Assembly: GCF_042427745.1 (NCBI RefSeq)
Contig: NZ_JBHMFA010000004.1
Length of the DNA: 64,000 bases
Source: Algibacter miyuki
Lineage (GTDB): Bacteria; Bacteroidota; Bacteroidia; Flavobacteriales; Flavobacteriaceae
Strand: one strand, 5' to 3'
Shown: positions 1 through 8,528 of the stretch, piece after piece
How the letters are laid out: each line of letters starts with the position of its first letter
How positions within the stretch are numbered: the first letter of the stretch is position 1
Notes under the pieces: model-generated
The model's database searches: none
Seen by the model: the letters and a program-made list of their open reading frames with translations, nothing else
What the model was told of the DNA's origin: nothing
Position numbers and translations under genes: made by a program

Positions 1-68
1 AAAAGGCGAGAAATATGACTGATGTAATCAGTCTTTGATTGACCTATAATATATTACAGCGAAGTAGT

Positions 69-662
69 TTAAAGAATTCTGCGTGCTTGATAAAAAGCCT
101 TTAGCCAATAATTTTCGTTAAGCCAAGAAGTCATCACACCTTTACTACTGGTTGCATGAATAAACTGAATATCGTTATCGGCAATGTCAACAATGAGTCC
201 GACATGATTGATGGAATTTCTACGGTTGCCTGTTTTGAAAAAAAGTAAATCACCTTTGTTAACATTTTTCAAAGTGATTTTTTCTCCACGTTTTGCCATA
301 TCTCGTGACACTCGCGGTAAAACAACATCATAGGCTCTAAACGATTCGTAAATTAAGCCCGAACAATCCATGCCGTCTTTTGTGGTGCCGCCCCATTTAT
401 AGCGCACGCCCTTAAAATCTTCAGCATAATCAATAATATTATCGGCTTTCGAACTAGATACTTTTTTAGAAGGTGTATTTGCTGCTGTTCTTGGGATTGC
501 TTTTTTTTCTTCGGAATAAGTAACGGCTTGTTTTACCTGGTAATCTTTCGATCGTTTGGTAATTATTTGTGAAGATGAGTTCGTTTTTCGTTTCGAACGT
601 TTTGAAGATTTACAACTACTGAAACTAATGATGAGGATAAGTATAAGAACAATTTTTTTCAT
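69..662 (-). CDS. NlpC/P60 (C40) peptidase lipoprotein
   Basis: Probable peptidoglycan endopeptidase that cuts stem peptides in the periplasm. The first 17 residues are a lipoprotein signal peptide with the lipobox ending at Cys17 (ISFSSC), followed by a basic, Ser/Thr-rich linker to about residue 70. The C-terminal C40 domain shows the catalytic Cys100 in GMDCSGL, His153 in NHVGLIV and a third polar residue, His169. Its 197 aa match small single-domain members of the family. It lies 8 bp downstream of lpxB on the same strand, so it probably ends the surE-lpxB transcription unit. The family is clear from the motifs; the bond it cuts is not known. Confidence 0.9.
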   Translation of the reverse strand: MKKIVLILILIISFSSCKSSKRSKRKTNSSSQIITKRSKDYQVKQAVTYSEEKKAIPRTAANTPSKKVSSSKADNIIDYAEDFKGVRYKWGGTTKDGMDCSGLIYESFRAYDVVLPRVSRDMAKRGEKITLKNVNKGDLLFFKTGNRRNSINHVGLIVDIADNDIQFIHATSSKGVMTSWLNENYWLKAFYQARRIL

Positions 663-670
663 CTAAAAAT

Positions 671-1783
671 TTAATCGTGAATGGATTTATAAATTAATTT
701 TGCCGTCTTTTCGCTGGCGCCTTTTCCGCCTAAAGCTTTTTCTAATTCGTAATAGTCTAAAAATAGTTTTTTACGATGCTCTTCGTTTAAAATGTATTCT
801 AATTCTTTTTTAAGGCGTTTTTTATTGAAATCATTTTGAATAAGTTCTGTAACTACCTCGCGATCCATAACCAAATTCACTAAAGAAATATATTTTAAAG
901 TAATGATGCGTTTTGCTATTTGGTACGAAATATTGCTGCCTTTATAGCAAACCACTTGAGGTACTTTAAATAAAGCGGTTTCTAAAGTAGCGGTACCAGA
1001 TGTTACCAAAGCGGCTGTGGAAAGACTTAATAAATCGTAAGTTTTATTGTCTATAAATTTTACGTTGGTGGCCTTAATAAAGGTTTGGTAAAAACTATAT
1101 TCTTGACTTGGTGCGCCTGCAATTACAAACTGATACTCCTTAAAATCGTCCACCAAACTAAGCATCACCGATAGCATTTTCGTTATTTCCTGTTTACGAC
1201 TTCCTGGTAGTAAGGCGATAATAGGTTTGTCGTTCAGTTGTTCTGCTGCTCTAAATTGAGCTTCGCTAACTTGTTTACGGTTTGCAATAGCGTCAATAAG
1301 CGGGTGCCCAACAAAATGGACTTTATAATCGTGTTTTTTATAAAACTCTTCAACAAAAGGCAAGATGACATACATGGCATCTACATCGCGTTTTATTTTT
1401 TCTACTCGACTTGCTCGCGAGGCCCAAACTTGTGGCGAGATATAATAGTGTGTTTTAAAATTAGCGGCTTTTGCCCATTTGGCTATACGTAAATTAAAGC
1501 CTGAATTATCAATAAAAATAACCACATCTGGATGGAACTCTTGAATATCTTCTTTGCAAAACGTAATGAATTTAGATATTTTTCTAAGGTTCAAGATTAC
1601 TTCTAGAAAGCCCATAAAGGCACGTTCTTTATAGTGCGTTACCAATGTGCCACCAACTGACTGCATTAAATCGCCACCCCAAAACCTAATATCGGCTTGA
1701 GCGTCCTCTTTCAGTAGCGCTTTCATGAGGTTCGAACCGTGTAAATCGCCCGATGCTTCGCCTGCTATAATGTAGTACTTCAT
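671..1783 (-). CDS. lpxB: Lipid-A-disaccharide synthase
   Basis: Glycosyltransferase (GT19) that condenses UDP-2,3-diacylglucosamine with lipid X to give the disaccharide precursor of lipid A, at the inner face of the cytoplasmic membrane. The N terminus KYYIIAGEASGDLHG is the LpxB hallmark, and the C-terminal half keeps LLPGSRKQEI and the SGTATLETAL donor-binding region. Its 370 aa are normal for the family. It sits in a minus-strand run with a small membrane protein and surE upstream and a peptidoglycan hydrolase downstream. lpxK of the same pathway is about 40 kb away in this window. Confidence 0.96.
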   Translation of the reverse strand: MKYYIIAGEASGDLHGSNLMKALLKEDAQADIRFWGGDLMQSVGGTLVTHYKERAFMGFLEVILNLRKISKFITFCKEDIQEFHPDVVIFIDNSGFNLRIAKWAKAANFKTHYYISPQVWASRASRVEKIKRDVDAMYVILPFVEEFYKKHDYKVHFVGHPLIDAIANRKQVSEAQFRAAEQLNDKPIIALLPGSRKQEITKMLSVMLSLVDDFKEYQFVIAGAPSQEYSFYQTFIKATNVKFIDNKTYDLLSLSTAALVTSGTATLETALFKVPQVVCYKGSNISYQIAKRIITLKYISLVNLVMDREVVTELIQNDFNKKRLKKELEYILNEEHRKKLFLDYYELEKALGGKGASEKTAKLIYKSIHD

Positions 1784-1816
1784 GAGTTGTGAGTTTTAAA
1801 TGCTTTATTTTATAGG

Positions 1817-2098
1817 TTAAAACATTTTAAATGCAAAAGTGAAAACGGCAATAAATACGGTAATTAATAATACGCCTCTAGCACGATAATCTTGTTTCTT
1901 TTTAATGAAAATAAAAAATGTGATGAGGTTTAAAATAGCTCCTAAACTAATGAGCTTTCCAAGAAATCCTTCTTCCGAAGCCGCTTTAATTACGGTGCTA
2001 AAATCATCCCCATTTCCTATTAATGTAGCTGTTAAAATTAAGCCAATCGCGTTTGCAATTAGTCCAATAAACATGCCTATAAATATGTTTTTTTTCAT
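1817..2098 (-). CDS. Small membrane protein of unknown function
   Basis: This 93-residue protein has three predicted hydrophobic segments, at about residues 5-25, 45-65 and 72-92, joined by short charged loops (KKKQDYRARG before the last). It follows surE with no gap and precedes lpxB by about 33 bp, so it is very probably co-transcribed with them. I recognise no catalytic motif. Small integral membrane proteins are common between surE and lpxB in flavobacteria, but I cannot assign a role. The position in a tight operon supports a real gene. Confidence 0.75.
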   Translation of the reverse strand: MKKNIFIGMFIGLIANAIGLILTATLIGNGDDFSTVIKAASEEGFLGKLISLGAILNLITFFIFIKKKQDYRARGVLLITVFIAVFTFAFKMF

Positions 2099-2881
2099 CT
2101 ATTTTAAATTCCAAGTATTTAATTCTGCAATAAATTGGTGTGCTGTTAAATCGAATTGCACAGGTACTACCGATATATAGTTGTTTTCTAAAGCCCATTC
2201 ATCAGTGTCTTCTCCGCCATCTAAATTTACGAATTTTCCCGAAAGCCAATAATAATCTTTGCCTTGTGGGTTTTTGCGTTTATCGAAAGATTCTACCCAA
2301 TTGGACTTCGCTTGGCGGCAAATTCGTATGCCTTTTATGGTTTCAGACTTAACATTAGGGATGTTTACATTTAAAACAATGCCTTTTGGCAATCCCGATT
2401 TTAATACATTTTTAGCAATGGTTTTGATGTGCTTTTTTGAAGCTTCAAAATTTGCATCCCAACTGTAATCTAATAATGAAAACCCAATGGCCGGAATACC
2501 TTCAATCCCCGCTTCAATAGCCGCACTCATGGTGCCAGAATAAATTACGTTGATAGCCGAATTCGAACCGTGGTTTATGCCCGAAACACATAAATCTGGT
2601 GTTCTAGGTAATAGCTCGCGAATGGCAATTTTTACACAATCGGCAGGTGTGCCAGAACAGCTAAATTCCTGTTGTGGTCCGCTGTTTATGTTTACATTTT
2701 GTGCATAAAGCATGGCGTCTAAAGTTATGGCGTGGCCCATACCGCTTTGTGGGCTGTCGGGTGCCACCACAAAAACATCGCCAATGGTGGTCATAACTTC
2801 AATTAAAGTTCGAATTCCTGGAGCTGTAATGCCGTCATCATTCGTTACCAGTATAAGTGGTTTGTCTGTCATGGGTATCAT
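2099..2881 (-). CDS. surE: 5'/3'-nucleotidase SurE
   Basis: Metal-dependent nucleoside monophosphatase of the SurE family, a cytoplasmic stress-survival phosphatase. The N-terminal motif VTNDDGITAPG carries the metal-binding aspartates (about D15 and D16). Other signatures are SGTPADCV, the SGINHGSN loop and the YSGTMSAA segment. Its 260 aa are typical. The printed start is MIPMTDKP; the second Met, three codons later (MTDKPLIL), fits the family alignment equally well. It is the first gene of the minus-strand lipid A and envelope unit and is divergent from the ctp gene at 3035. Confidence 0.95.
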   Translation of the reverse strand: MIPMTDKPLILVTNDDGITAPGIRTLIEVMTTIGDVFVVAPDSPQSGMGHAITLDAMLYAQNVNINSGPQQEFSCSGTPADCVKIAIRELLPRTPDLCVSGINHGSNSAINVIYSGTMSAAIEAGIEGIPAIGFSLLDYSWDANFEASKKHIKTIAKNVLKSGLPKGIVLNVNIPNVKSETIKGIRICRQAKSNWVESFDKRKNPQGKDYYWLSGKFVNLDGGEDTDEWALENNYISVVPVQFDLTAHQFIAELNTWNLK

Positions 2882-3034
2882 TAAATAACAGTGCTAAAAT
2901 ACATAATTTCCCTTGTATAGCCCTTATTTCTTCTGTTTAACAAAAAATTATCACCTAAACGGATTATTGGCATAGTTTTTTCTCTATTTTAGTGGAATGA
3001 TATAAAGTTCCGAGGGAATTTTTAAAAATAGAAG

Positions 3035-5188
3035 ATGAAGAATATTATGAAAAAGAATTTTAAAGTGCTGTCTTTGTTGTTGGTGTTAGCCTTTGCATCG
3101 TGCAGTTTTACTTCGAAAGGATATGATAACCCTGATAAAGATAAAAGATTAATTGAACTTATTACTATGGTTATCGAGCGCGGACATTTTGATCCTATTG
3201 CGTTTGATGATGAGTTTTCAAAAGAACTATTTTCTGATTATTTAGAAATTGTAGATCCGGTAAAACGTTATTTTTATGCTTCGGATTTTAAAGATTTTCA
3301 AAAATTTGAAACTAGCTTAGATGATCAGTTAAAATCTGTTGATATTTCATTTTTCAACTTAGTAAACGAGAGAGTTTTAAAACGTATTGTTGAAGTTAAA
3401 GAGATATATCGTGATATTTTAGCAAAACCTTTCGATTATACTGTTGATGAAGATTTTGATACCGATTATGAGCAATCTCAGTATCCAAAGAATAAAAAAG
3501 AAATGAAAGAACGTTGGAGAAAACAGTTGAAGTTTTCTACGTTAACTAATTTTGATGATATATATGAAACTGAAAAACGTGCCAAGGAAAAAGATCCGGA
3601 GTATGTTATGAAAACGGAAGAAGAAATTGAAAAGGAAGCTCGCGAGGCTACTTTGAAATCTATAGATATTTACTTTAATGATAATGTTGACGATTTAGAA
3701 CGTGATGATTGGTTTGCTGTTTATGTTAACACTATTGTAGAAGAGTTTGATCCGCATACATATTATTTAGCACCTCGAGGAAAAGAAAGTTTCGATCAAC
3801 GCATGTCTGGAAAACTAGAAGGGATTGGAGCGAGATTGCAAAAACGAATGGATTACATTAAAATCGTTGAGCTAATTTCTGGTGGTCCGGCTTGGAGAAG
3901 CAAACTGCTAGAAGTTGAAGATGTTATTTTGAAAGTAAAACAAGAAGATGAAGAAGTTGCTGTAGATATTGTTGGTATGCGAATTAACGATGCCATAAAA
4001 TATATAAAAGGTCCAAAAGGAACTAAAGTAACCTTAACCATAAAGCGTGTTGATGGTACCATAAAGGATGTTGTAATTACAAGAGATATTGTGGAGTTGG
4101 AAGAGACTTATGCAAAATCTTCGGTAGTAGAAAAAGACGGTAGCCGTTTTGGTATTATTGATTTGCCTGCATTTTATGCCGATTTTCAGGATTATAAAAA
4201 TATTAATGCAGCCAAAGATGTAAAAGATGAAATACTTCGTCTGAAAAAAGAAGGGGTAGAAGGTATTGTGCTCGATTTACGTAATAATGGCGGAGGATCA
4301 CTGCCAACTGTGGTAGATATGGCAGGGCTTTTTATCGAAGATGGACCGGTGGTACAAGTGCGCTCTACCGGGCAAGCTAAGGAGGTTTTAACCGATACCG
4401 ATAAATCTATTGTTTGGGACGGACCTTTAGTGGTTTTAGTAAACGAAATTTCAGCATCTGCTTCCGAAATTATGGCAGCGGCAATGCAAGATTATAAACG
4501 TGCTGTTATTATAGGTAGTAAACAAACTTATGGAAAAGGGACGGTTCAAAATGTAATTAATTTGAATAGCTTGCTTAGAAATAATACAGGAGACGATTTA
4601 GGAGCCTTAGCACTTACTACCAAAAAATATTATAGAATCAACGGAGGTTCGGTGCAGTTAGAAGGCGTTAAAAGTGACGTGCAAGTTCCAGGTCGATTTA
4701 GTTATATTGATGTAGGTGAAAAAGACAAAGACAACCCATTGCCTTACGATGAAATTGATGCAGCAAATTATAAGCCTTGGGCAGACTATTTTGATTATAA
4801 TGCAATAATAGCAAAAAGTAAAGCGCGTATGGAAAATAACGAGCAGCTAAAACTTATTGACGAAAACGCGAAGTGGGTAAAGAGTAAAATTGATAACACG
4901 ATATTTTCTTTAAATTTCAAGAAATATAAATCGGAATTAGATACTAATGAAGAGGAGGCGAAGCGTTTTGATGCCATTTCTGATTATAAAACGAACTTAA
5001 CTTTTAGTTCTACCAGTTATGAGAAAGCGCTTTTCGCGAAAGACACCACTGATTTAGAAGAAAAACGTACACGTTGGCACGAAAATTTAAGTCAAGATGT
5101 TTATGTTGAAGAAGCTTTAAATGTATTGGAAGATTTAAATGGTTTTCTTATAGGTAAAGTAGCTGCGGTTAATAGAGTAAAAAAATAG
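3035..5188 (+). CDS. C-terminal (tail-specific) processing protease, S41
   Basis: Periplasmic serine protease of the Tsp/Prc/Ctp family that degrades or trims proteins from their C terminus. A lipoprotein-type signal ends at Cys23 (LAFASC). The order is an N-terminal Tsp-like domain, a PDZ domain (about residues 240-340, with LEGIGARLQ), then the S41 catalytic core with DLRNNGGGSL, the nucleophile region ISASASEIMAAAM and the catalytic Lys in QTYGKGTVQN. Its 717 aa match the long Prc-type rather than the shorter CtpA-type. An alternative start at the second Met (3047) gives a more usual signal peptide. The ABC permease gene begins 13 bp downstream, so co-transcription is likely. Confidence 0.93.
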   Translation: MKNIMKKNFKVLSLLLVLAFASCSFTSKGYDNPDKDKRLIELITMVIERGHFDPIAFDDEFSKELFSDYLEIVDPVKRYFYASDFKDFQKFETSLDDQLKSVDISFFNLVNERVLKRIVEVKEIYRDILAKPFDYTVDEDFDTDYEQSQYPKNKKEMKERWRKQLKFSTLTNFDDIYETEKRAKEKDPEYVMKTEEEIEKEAREATLKSIDIYFNDNVDDLERDDWFAVYVNTIVEEFDPHTYYLAPRGKESFDQRMSGKLEGIGARLQKRMDYIKIVELISGGPAWRSKLLEVEDVILKVKQEDEEVAVDIVGMRINDAIKYIKGPKGTKVTLTIKRVDGTIKDVVITRDIVELEETYAKSSVVEKDGSRFGIIDLPAFYADFQDYKNINAAKDVKDEILRLKKEGVEGIVLDLRNNGGGSLPTVVDMAGLFIEDGPVVQVRSTGQAKEVLTDTDKSIVWDGPLVVLVNEISASASEIMAAAMQDYKRAVIIGSKQTYGKGTVQNVINLNSLLRNNTGDDLGALALTTKKYYRINGGSVQLEGVKSDVQVPGRFSYIDVGEKDKDNPLPYDEIDAANYKPWADYFDYNAIIAKSKARMENNEQLKLIDENAKWVKSKIDNTIFSLNFKKYKSELDTNEEEAKRFDAISDYKTNLTFSSTSYEKALFAKDTTDLEEKRTRWHENLSQDVYVEEALNVLEDLNGFLIGKVAAVNRVKK

Positions 5189-5201
5189 GACATTATAATA
5201 T

Positions 5202-6296
5202 ATGAGTTCAAAATCTAGCTCACTAAAACAACTAGCACTCCAAAAGTTTAAAAAGAACTTTTGGGGTGTTTTTAGTTTGGGTTTTATTGGTTTTGTTGGG
5301 GTTGTATCGGTTTTTGCATATGTGTTTGCGCCTGATAATTCACAATATGCTAATCAAATGCATTTGGCAATTCATTCCAAAAAGCCAGGTTATATGGTAA
5401 CCATGCTTACCATTCCTTCTAAAATAACCGTGGAACAAAATGGTTTTGATAAAATATTTTTTGGAAAGAAAAATACTGATACTGAAATTCCTGTTTCTGA
5501 ATATCAGATTAATAAAAACACATTAGATTATACTGAATATGCTTCCGATGGCTTGGAAGGTGTTAAAAAAACAATAGCGTTAAGTCAGTTTACAAACAGT
5601 GATGCTTCTGCTTTTATATCAGAAAAAACATTTCTTTTTGGAACCGATAAATATGGACGTGATTTGTTAAGTCGTGTGTTAGTGGGGGCAAGAATCTCCT
5701 TTTTTATTGGTTTCGTTGCTGTTTTTATATCCTTAGTTATCGGTATTTTTATGGGGAGTATCGCAGGTTATTTTGGGGGCAAAGTAGACGCCATTATCAT
5801 GTGGATTATAAATGTCACTTGGTCCATACCAACGCTATTATTGGTCATCGCCATAACTTTGGCTCTCGGAAAAGGCTTTTGGCAAGTGTTTATCGCTGTA
5901 GGTTTAACCATGTGGGTAGAAGTGGCTAGAGTGGTGCGCGGACAAATAATTAGCACTAAAGAAATGCAATATGTTACAGCTGCGAGAGCTTTAGGTTTTA
6001 ACGATTTCAGAATAATTACAAAACATATATTACCTAATATTATGGCGCCGGTTATCGTGATTTCCGCCGCAAACTTCGCTGCAGCAATTTTGATAGAAAG
6101 CGGATTAAGTTTTTTGGGTATTGGTGCGCAACCGCCTATGGCAAGTTGGGGTGCCATGATTAAAGATCATTATAACTATATTATACTAGGGAAACCTTAT
6201 TTGGCGTTAATTCCAGGACTTTGTATCATGAGTCTCGTTATGGCGTTTATGCTTATTGGCAATGCGCTTCGCGATGCTTTAGATGTAAAAGGGTAG
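5202..6296 (+). CDS. ABC transporter permease, OppC/DppC type
   Basis: Inner-membrane permease of a peptide/nickel-type ABC importer (binding-protein-dependent transport family). A first membrane segment at about residues 25-45 is followed by a long extracytoplasmic loop to about residue 145, then five hydrophobic segments. The EAA loop that contacts the ATPase is visible as AARALGFNDF, with ILPNIMAPVI after it. A preceding motif, KYGRDLLSRVLVGARIS, is typical of OppC. No partner OppB, ATPase or binding protein lies nearby, so the rest of the transporter must be encoded elsewhere. The substrate cannot be told from sequence. Confidence 0.9.
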   Translation: MSSKSSSLKQLALQKFKKNFWGVFSLGFIGFVGVVSVFAYVFAPDNSQYANQMHLAIHSKKPGYMVTMLTIPSKITVEQNGFDKIFFGKKNTDTEIPVSEYQINKNTLDYTEYASDGLEGVKKTIALSQFTNSDASAFISEKTFLFGTDKYGRDLLSRVLVGARISFFIGFVAVFISLVIGIFMGSIAGYFGGKVDAIIMWIINVTWSIPTLLLVIAITLALGKGFWQVFIAVGLTMWVEVARVVRGQIISTKEMQYVTAARALGFNDFRIITKHILPNIMAPVIVISAANFAAAILIESGLSFLGIGAQPPMASWGAMIKDHYNYIILGKPYLALIPGLCIMSLVMAFMLIGNALRDALDVKG

Positions 6297-6340
6297 TATG
6301 TTTGGGGATTTTATTGCTGAAAATATTAAATGAAAAGGAA

Positions 6341-6949
6341 TTAACTTCCAGGTTCCATATTCTCATTTAACTCAGCGATATAGCCTAGAACTTCATCTTT
6401 TCCAATATCTTTAGACGATGATGTTATAAAGTAATTAGGCATCTCTTCCCAGGTTTCTAGTAAAATAGCCTTGTAGGCATCCACATGGTTTTGAATTGCT
6501 TTAGGTCTCAGTTTATCTGCTTTAGTAAAGATGATAGAAAACGGAACGCCATTTTCTCCAAGCCATTTCATGAAATCTGAATCAACAGGTTGTGGTGTAT
6601 GGCGAATATCAACCAATACAAAAGCGGTTACAAGTTGTTCTCTTAGTCCGAAATATTGCGTAATAAATTTCTGAAATACTTTCTTAGAACTTTTAGAAAC
6701 ACGGGCATAACCATAACCTGGTAAATCTACTAAATGCCAGTTTTTATTAATTAGGAAATGATTAATAAGTTGGGTTTTTCCTGGACGTCCAGATGTTTTT
6801 GCTAAGCTTTTTCGGCTTGTTAACATGTTTATTAACGACGATTTTCCAACGTTACTTCGGCCAATAAACGCGTATTCTGGTAATCTGCTTTTTGGGCATT
6901 TTTCAACATCAGAATTGCTCATTACGAACTCGGCAGATTTAATATGCAT
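6341..6949 (-). CDS. engB: Ribosome biogenesis GTPase EngB (YsxC/YihA)
   Basis: Essential GTPase that helps mature the large ribosomal subunit. All G motifs are visible: G1 GRSNVGKSS (residues 30-38), G2 around PGKTQ, G3 DLPGYGYARV, G4 TKADK and G5 SSSK. Its 202 aa are normal for EngB. It lies 46 bp downstream of an alpha/beta hydrolase gene on the same strand, an arrangement often seen in flavobacteria, and converges with the ABC permease gene. Confidence 0.96.
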   Translation of the reverse strand: MHIKSAEFVMSNSDVEKCPKSRLPEYAFIGRSNVGKSSLINMLTSRKSLAKTSGRPGKTQLINHFLINKNWHLVDLPGYGYARVSKSSKKVFQKFITQYFGLREQLVTAFVLVDIRHTPQPVDSDFMKWLGENGVPFSIIFTKADKLRPKAIQNHVDAYKAILLETWEEMPNYFITSSSKDIGKDEVLGYIAELNENMEPGS

Positions 6950-6995
6950 CTATTTTTGGTGTTTTTTTTAGTTGGAATGTTTTAAGATAAAGACT

Positions 6996-7760
6996 TTAAA
7001 ATTGTCTTTTTTGTAACCATGCATCCATAATGGTGTTGAATTCTTGTGGGTGTTCCATCATAGCGGCGTGCCCACATTTATCAATCCAAAATAATTCAGA
7101 ATCTGGAAGAAGTTCGTTGAATTCTTCAGCAACCTCCGGAGGCGTTACGTTGTCATTTTTACCCCAAATAATACAAGTTGGATTAGGCATGTTGGGTAAA
7201 TCTTTAGCCATATTATGTCTAATAGCACTTTTTGCAATTGCTAAAGTTTTTATTAGTTTATTACGGTTGTTTACGGTTTCGTAAACTTCGTCTACAATAT
7301 CTTTTGTAGCAACAGCCGGATCGTAAAATACATCTTGTGCTTTCTTTTTAATCACTTCGTAATCGCTACGTTTTGGGTATCCGCCACCCATAGCGCTTTC
7401 GTATAGTCCAGAGCTTCCTGTAATTATCAAAGCTTTCACTGTATCTGGGAACATTTTTGTGTGGTATAAACCAATATGTCCACCAAGTGAATTTCCTAAT
7501 AAAATAACTTCATCATAACCTTTAAAAATTATGAATTCATGTAAATATTTGGCAAAACTTTTTACGTTAGTTTTAAGCAGCGACATGCTATATATCGGGA
7601 GTTCAGGAATAAGAACTTTATATCCTTTTTGGCTAAAAAAATCAGTTACGGCATCAAAATTACTCAATCCGCCCATTAATCCGTGTAGAACAATTATTGG
7701 TGTTCCTTCTCCGGCTTCAATATAGCTGTAGTTTCCTTCCTTTTTTAAACGGTGCGTCAT
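6996..7760 (-). CDS. Alpha/beta hydrolase
   Basis: Cytoplasmic alpha/beta-fold hydrolase of 254 aa with no signal peptide. The oxyanion loop is VLHGLMGG (residues 24-31), the nucleophile elbow GNSLGG places Ser at about residue 91, the acid is in WGKNDNVTPP, and the catalytic His is in CGHAAMMEHP near the C terminus. The cap region (about 125-190) is short. Substrate unknown: the family includes esterases, MhpC-like C-C hydrolases and dehalogenases. It probably shares a transcript with engB downstream. Confidence 0.87.
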   Translation of the reverse strand: MTHRLKKEGNYSYIEAGEGTPIIVLHGLMGGLSNFDAVTDFFSQKGYKVLIPELPIYSMSLLKTNVKSFAKYLHEFIIFKGYDEVILLGNSLGGHIGLYHTKMFPDTVKALIITGSSGLYESAMGGGYPKRSDYEVIKKKAQDVFYDPAVATKDIVDEVYETVNNRNKLIKTLAIAKSAIRHNMAKDLPNMPNPTCIIWGKNDNVTPPEVAEEFNELLPDSELFWIDKCGHAAMMEHPQEFNTIMDAWLQKRQF

Positions 7761-7833
7761 TAATCAATTAGTCATTGCATGAGAAACAAATATAGTTATT
7801 TCATTGGTATTTCAAAGGTTTTAATTGTTTCTC

Positions 7834-7870
7834 AAAAAGAATAATTATTAATAAGGGAATTATTCTTTTT
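7834..7870. repeat. Perfect 13-bp inverted repeat in a divergent intergenic region
   Basis: The arms AAAAAGAATAATT (7834-7846) and AATTATTCTTTTT (7858-7870) are exact reverse complements around an 11-nt loop. On either strand the hairpin would be followed by a T run, so it has the shape of a bidirectional terminator. It lies between two divergent genes (hydrolase start at 7760, mraZ start near 8058), where no transcript is expected to end. It may act as an insulator or lie in a leader. The rest of 7761-7976 shows nothing I can name. Confidence 0.5.
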
Positions 7871-7980
7871 TATTTATGATTTTTCCTACGATTTTTCAAT
7901 GCGAAATCAAGCCTTTGTGTCTTGTTTTTCATTCATCAAAACGAAGCTAACCTACGTTTCGTCAAAAACTTGTTAACAAA

Positions 7981-8010
7981 GTGGGGTAAAGTGGTAAAAT
8001 GTGGTAAAAT
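7981..8010 (+). promoter_or_regulatory. Probable MraZ operator: three GTGG repeats at 10-bp spacing
   Basis: Three consecutive 10-bp units, each starting GTGG (at 7981, 7991 and 8001) and continuing into GTAAA-like sequence, lie just upstream of a -7 promoter element and the mraZ gene. MraZ is known to repress its own operon by binding tandem G-rich repeats at about 10-bp spacing upstream of mraZ. The match in location, period and G-rich core is strong. Binding by this protein is inferred. Confidence 0.8.
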
Positions 8011-8016
8011 TTTCAA

Positions 8017-8024
8017 TATATTTG
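8017..8024 (+). promoter_or_regulatory. -7 promoter element of the dcw cluster
   Basis: TATATTTG matches the Bacteroidota -7 consensus TAnnTTTG exactly. The -33 region, where TTTG is expected about 19 bp upstream, falls inside the GTGG repeat array, so a bound repressor would block sigma directly. Transcription should start at about 8030, which places the GTG at 8001 outside the transcript and supports a downstream mraZ start. Confidence 0.7.
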
Positions 8025-8057
8025 AATCTTAAACGTTTAAAACATAACGAGATACTA

Positions 8058-8528
8058 TTGAGCTTAATAACAGGAACATACGATTGTAAAGTTGATGCCA
8101 AAGGCAGACTTATGATGCCTGCTGCGATAAAAAAGCAGCTTACATCAGTGCTGGACGATGGTTTTGTTTTGCGAAGATCGGTGTTTCAGAAATGTTTAGA
8201 GCTGTATCCCATGAGTGAATGGCAAGCGTTAATGCAGAAAATGAATAAGCTGAATAAGTTTAAAAAAAAGAACAACGATTTTATTCGAAGGTTTACTGCA
8301 GGAGCAAAAATTGTTGAAGTTGATGTGAATGGCAGGTTGCTAGTGCCTAAAGATTTAACTGTTTTTGCTAATATTTCGAAAAATATTGTGGTGGCTTCGG
8401 CTATTAATATTATTGAAATTTGGGATAAAGATTTATATGAACAAGCCATTGATGACGCGGCAATTGATTTTGCAGATTTAGCCGAGGAAGTTATGGGGCA
8501 AGATGATGAAGACTATGGAATATCATAA
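8058..8528 (+). CDS. mraZ: Transcriptional regulator MraZ
   Basis: DNA-binding regulator at the head of the division and cell-wall cluster. It is built of two SpoVT/AbrB-like repeats, seen as CKVDAKGRLMMPAAI near residue 10 and VDVNGRLLVPKDL near residue 90. I place the start at TTG 8058 (MSLITGTYDCK), giving 156 aa, the usual length. The frame stays open back to GTG 8001, but that codon lies in the operator and upstream of the -7 element, and homologues begin near the GTYDCK segment. The gene overlaps the start of rsmH. Confidence 0.92.
   Translation: MSLITGTYDCKVDAKGRLMMPAAIKKQLTSVLDDGFVLRRSVFQKCLELYPMSEWQALMQKMNKLNKFKKKNNDFIRRFTAGAKIVEVDVNGRLLVPKDLTVFANISKNIVVASAINIIEIWDKDLYEQAIDDAAIDFADLAEEVMGQDDEDYGIS

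Noticed and set aside
1..68. A partial gene at the left edge
   Set aside because: No reading frame on either strand stays open across the segment with recognisable residues, and the stretch is too short to judge.
1238..1492. Plus-strand frame opposite lpxB, and similar frames opposite other genes (for example 3853-4062, 5768-6157, 62166-62891)
   Set aside because: They lie on the reverse strand of well-supported genes, have no recognisable domains and reflect codon use of the real genes.
8001..8057. Upstream start for mraZ at GTG 8001
   Set aside because: The codon lies in the operator and upstream of the -7 element, and the added residues do not match MraZ.
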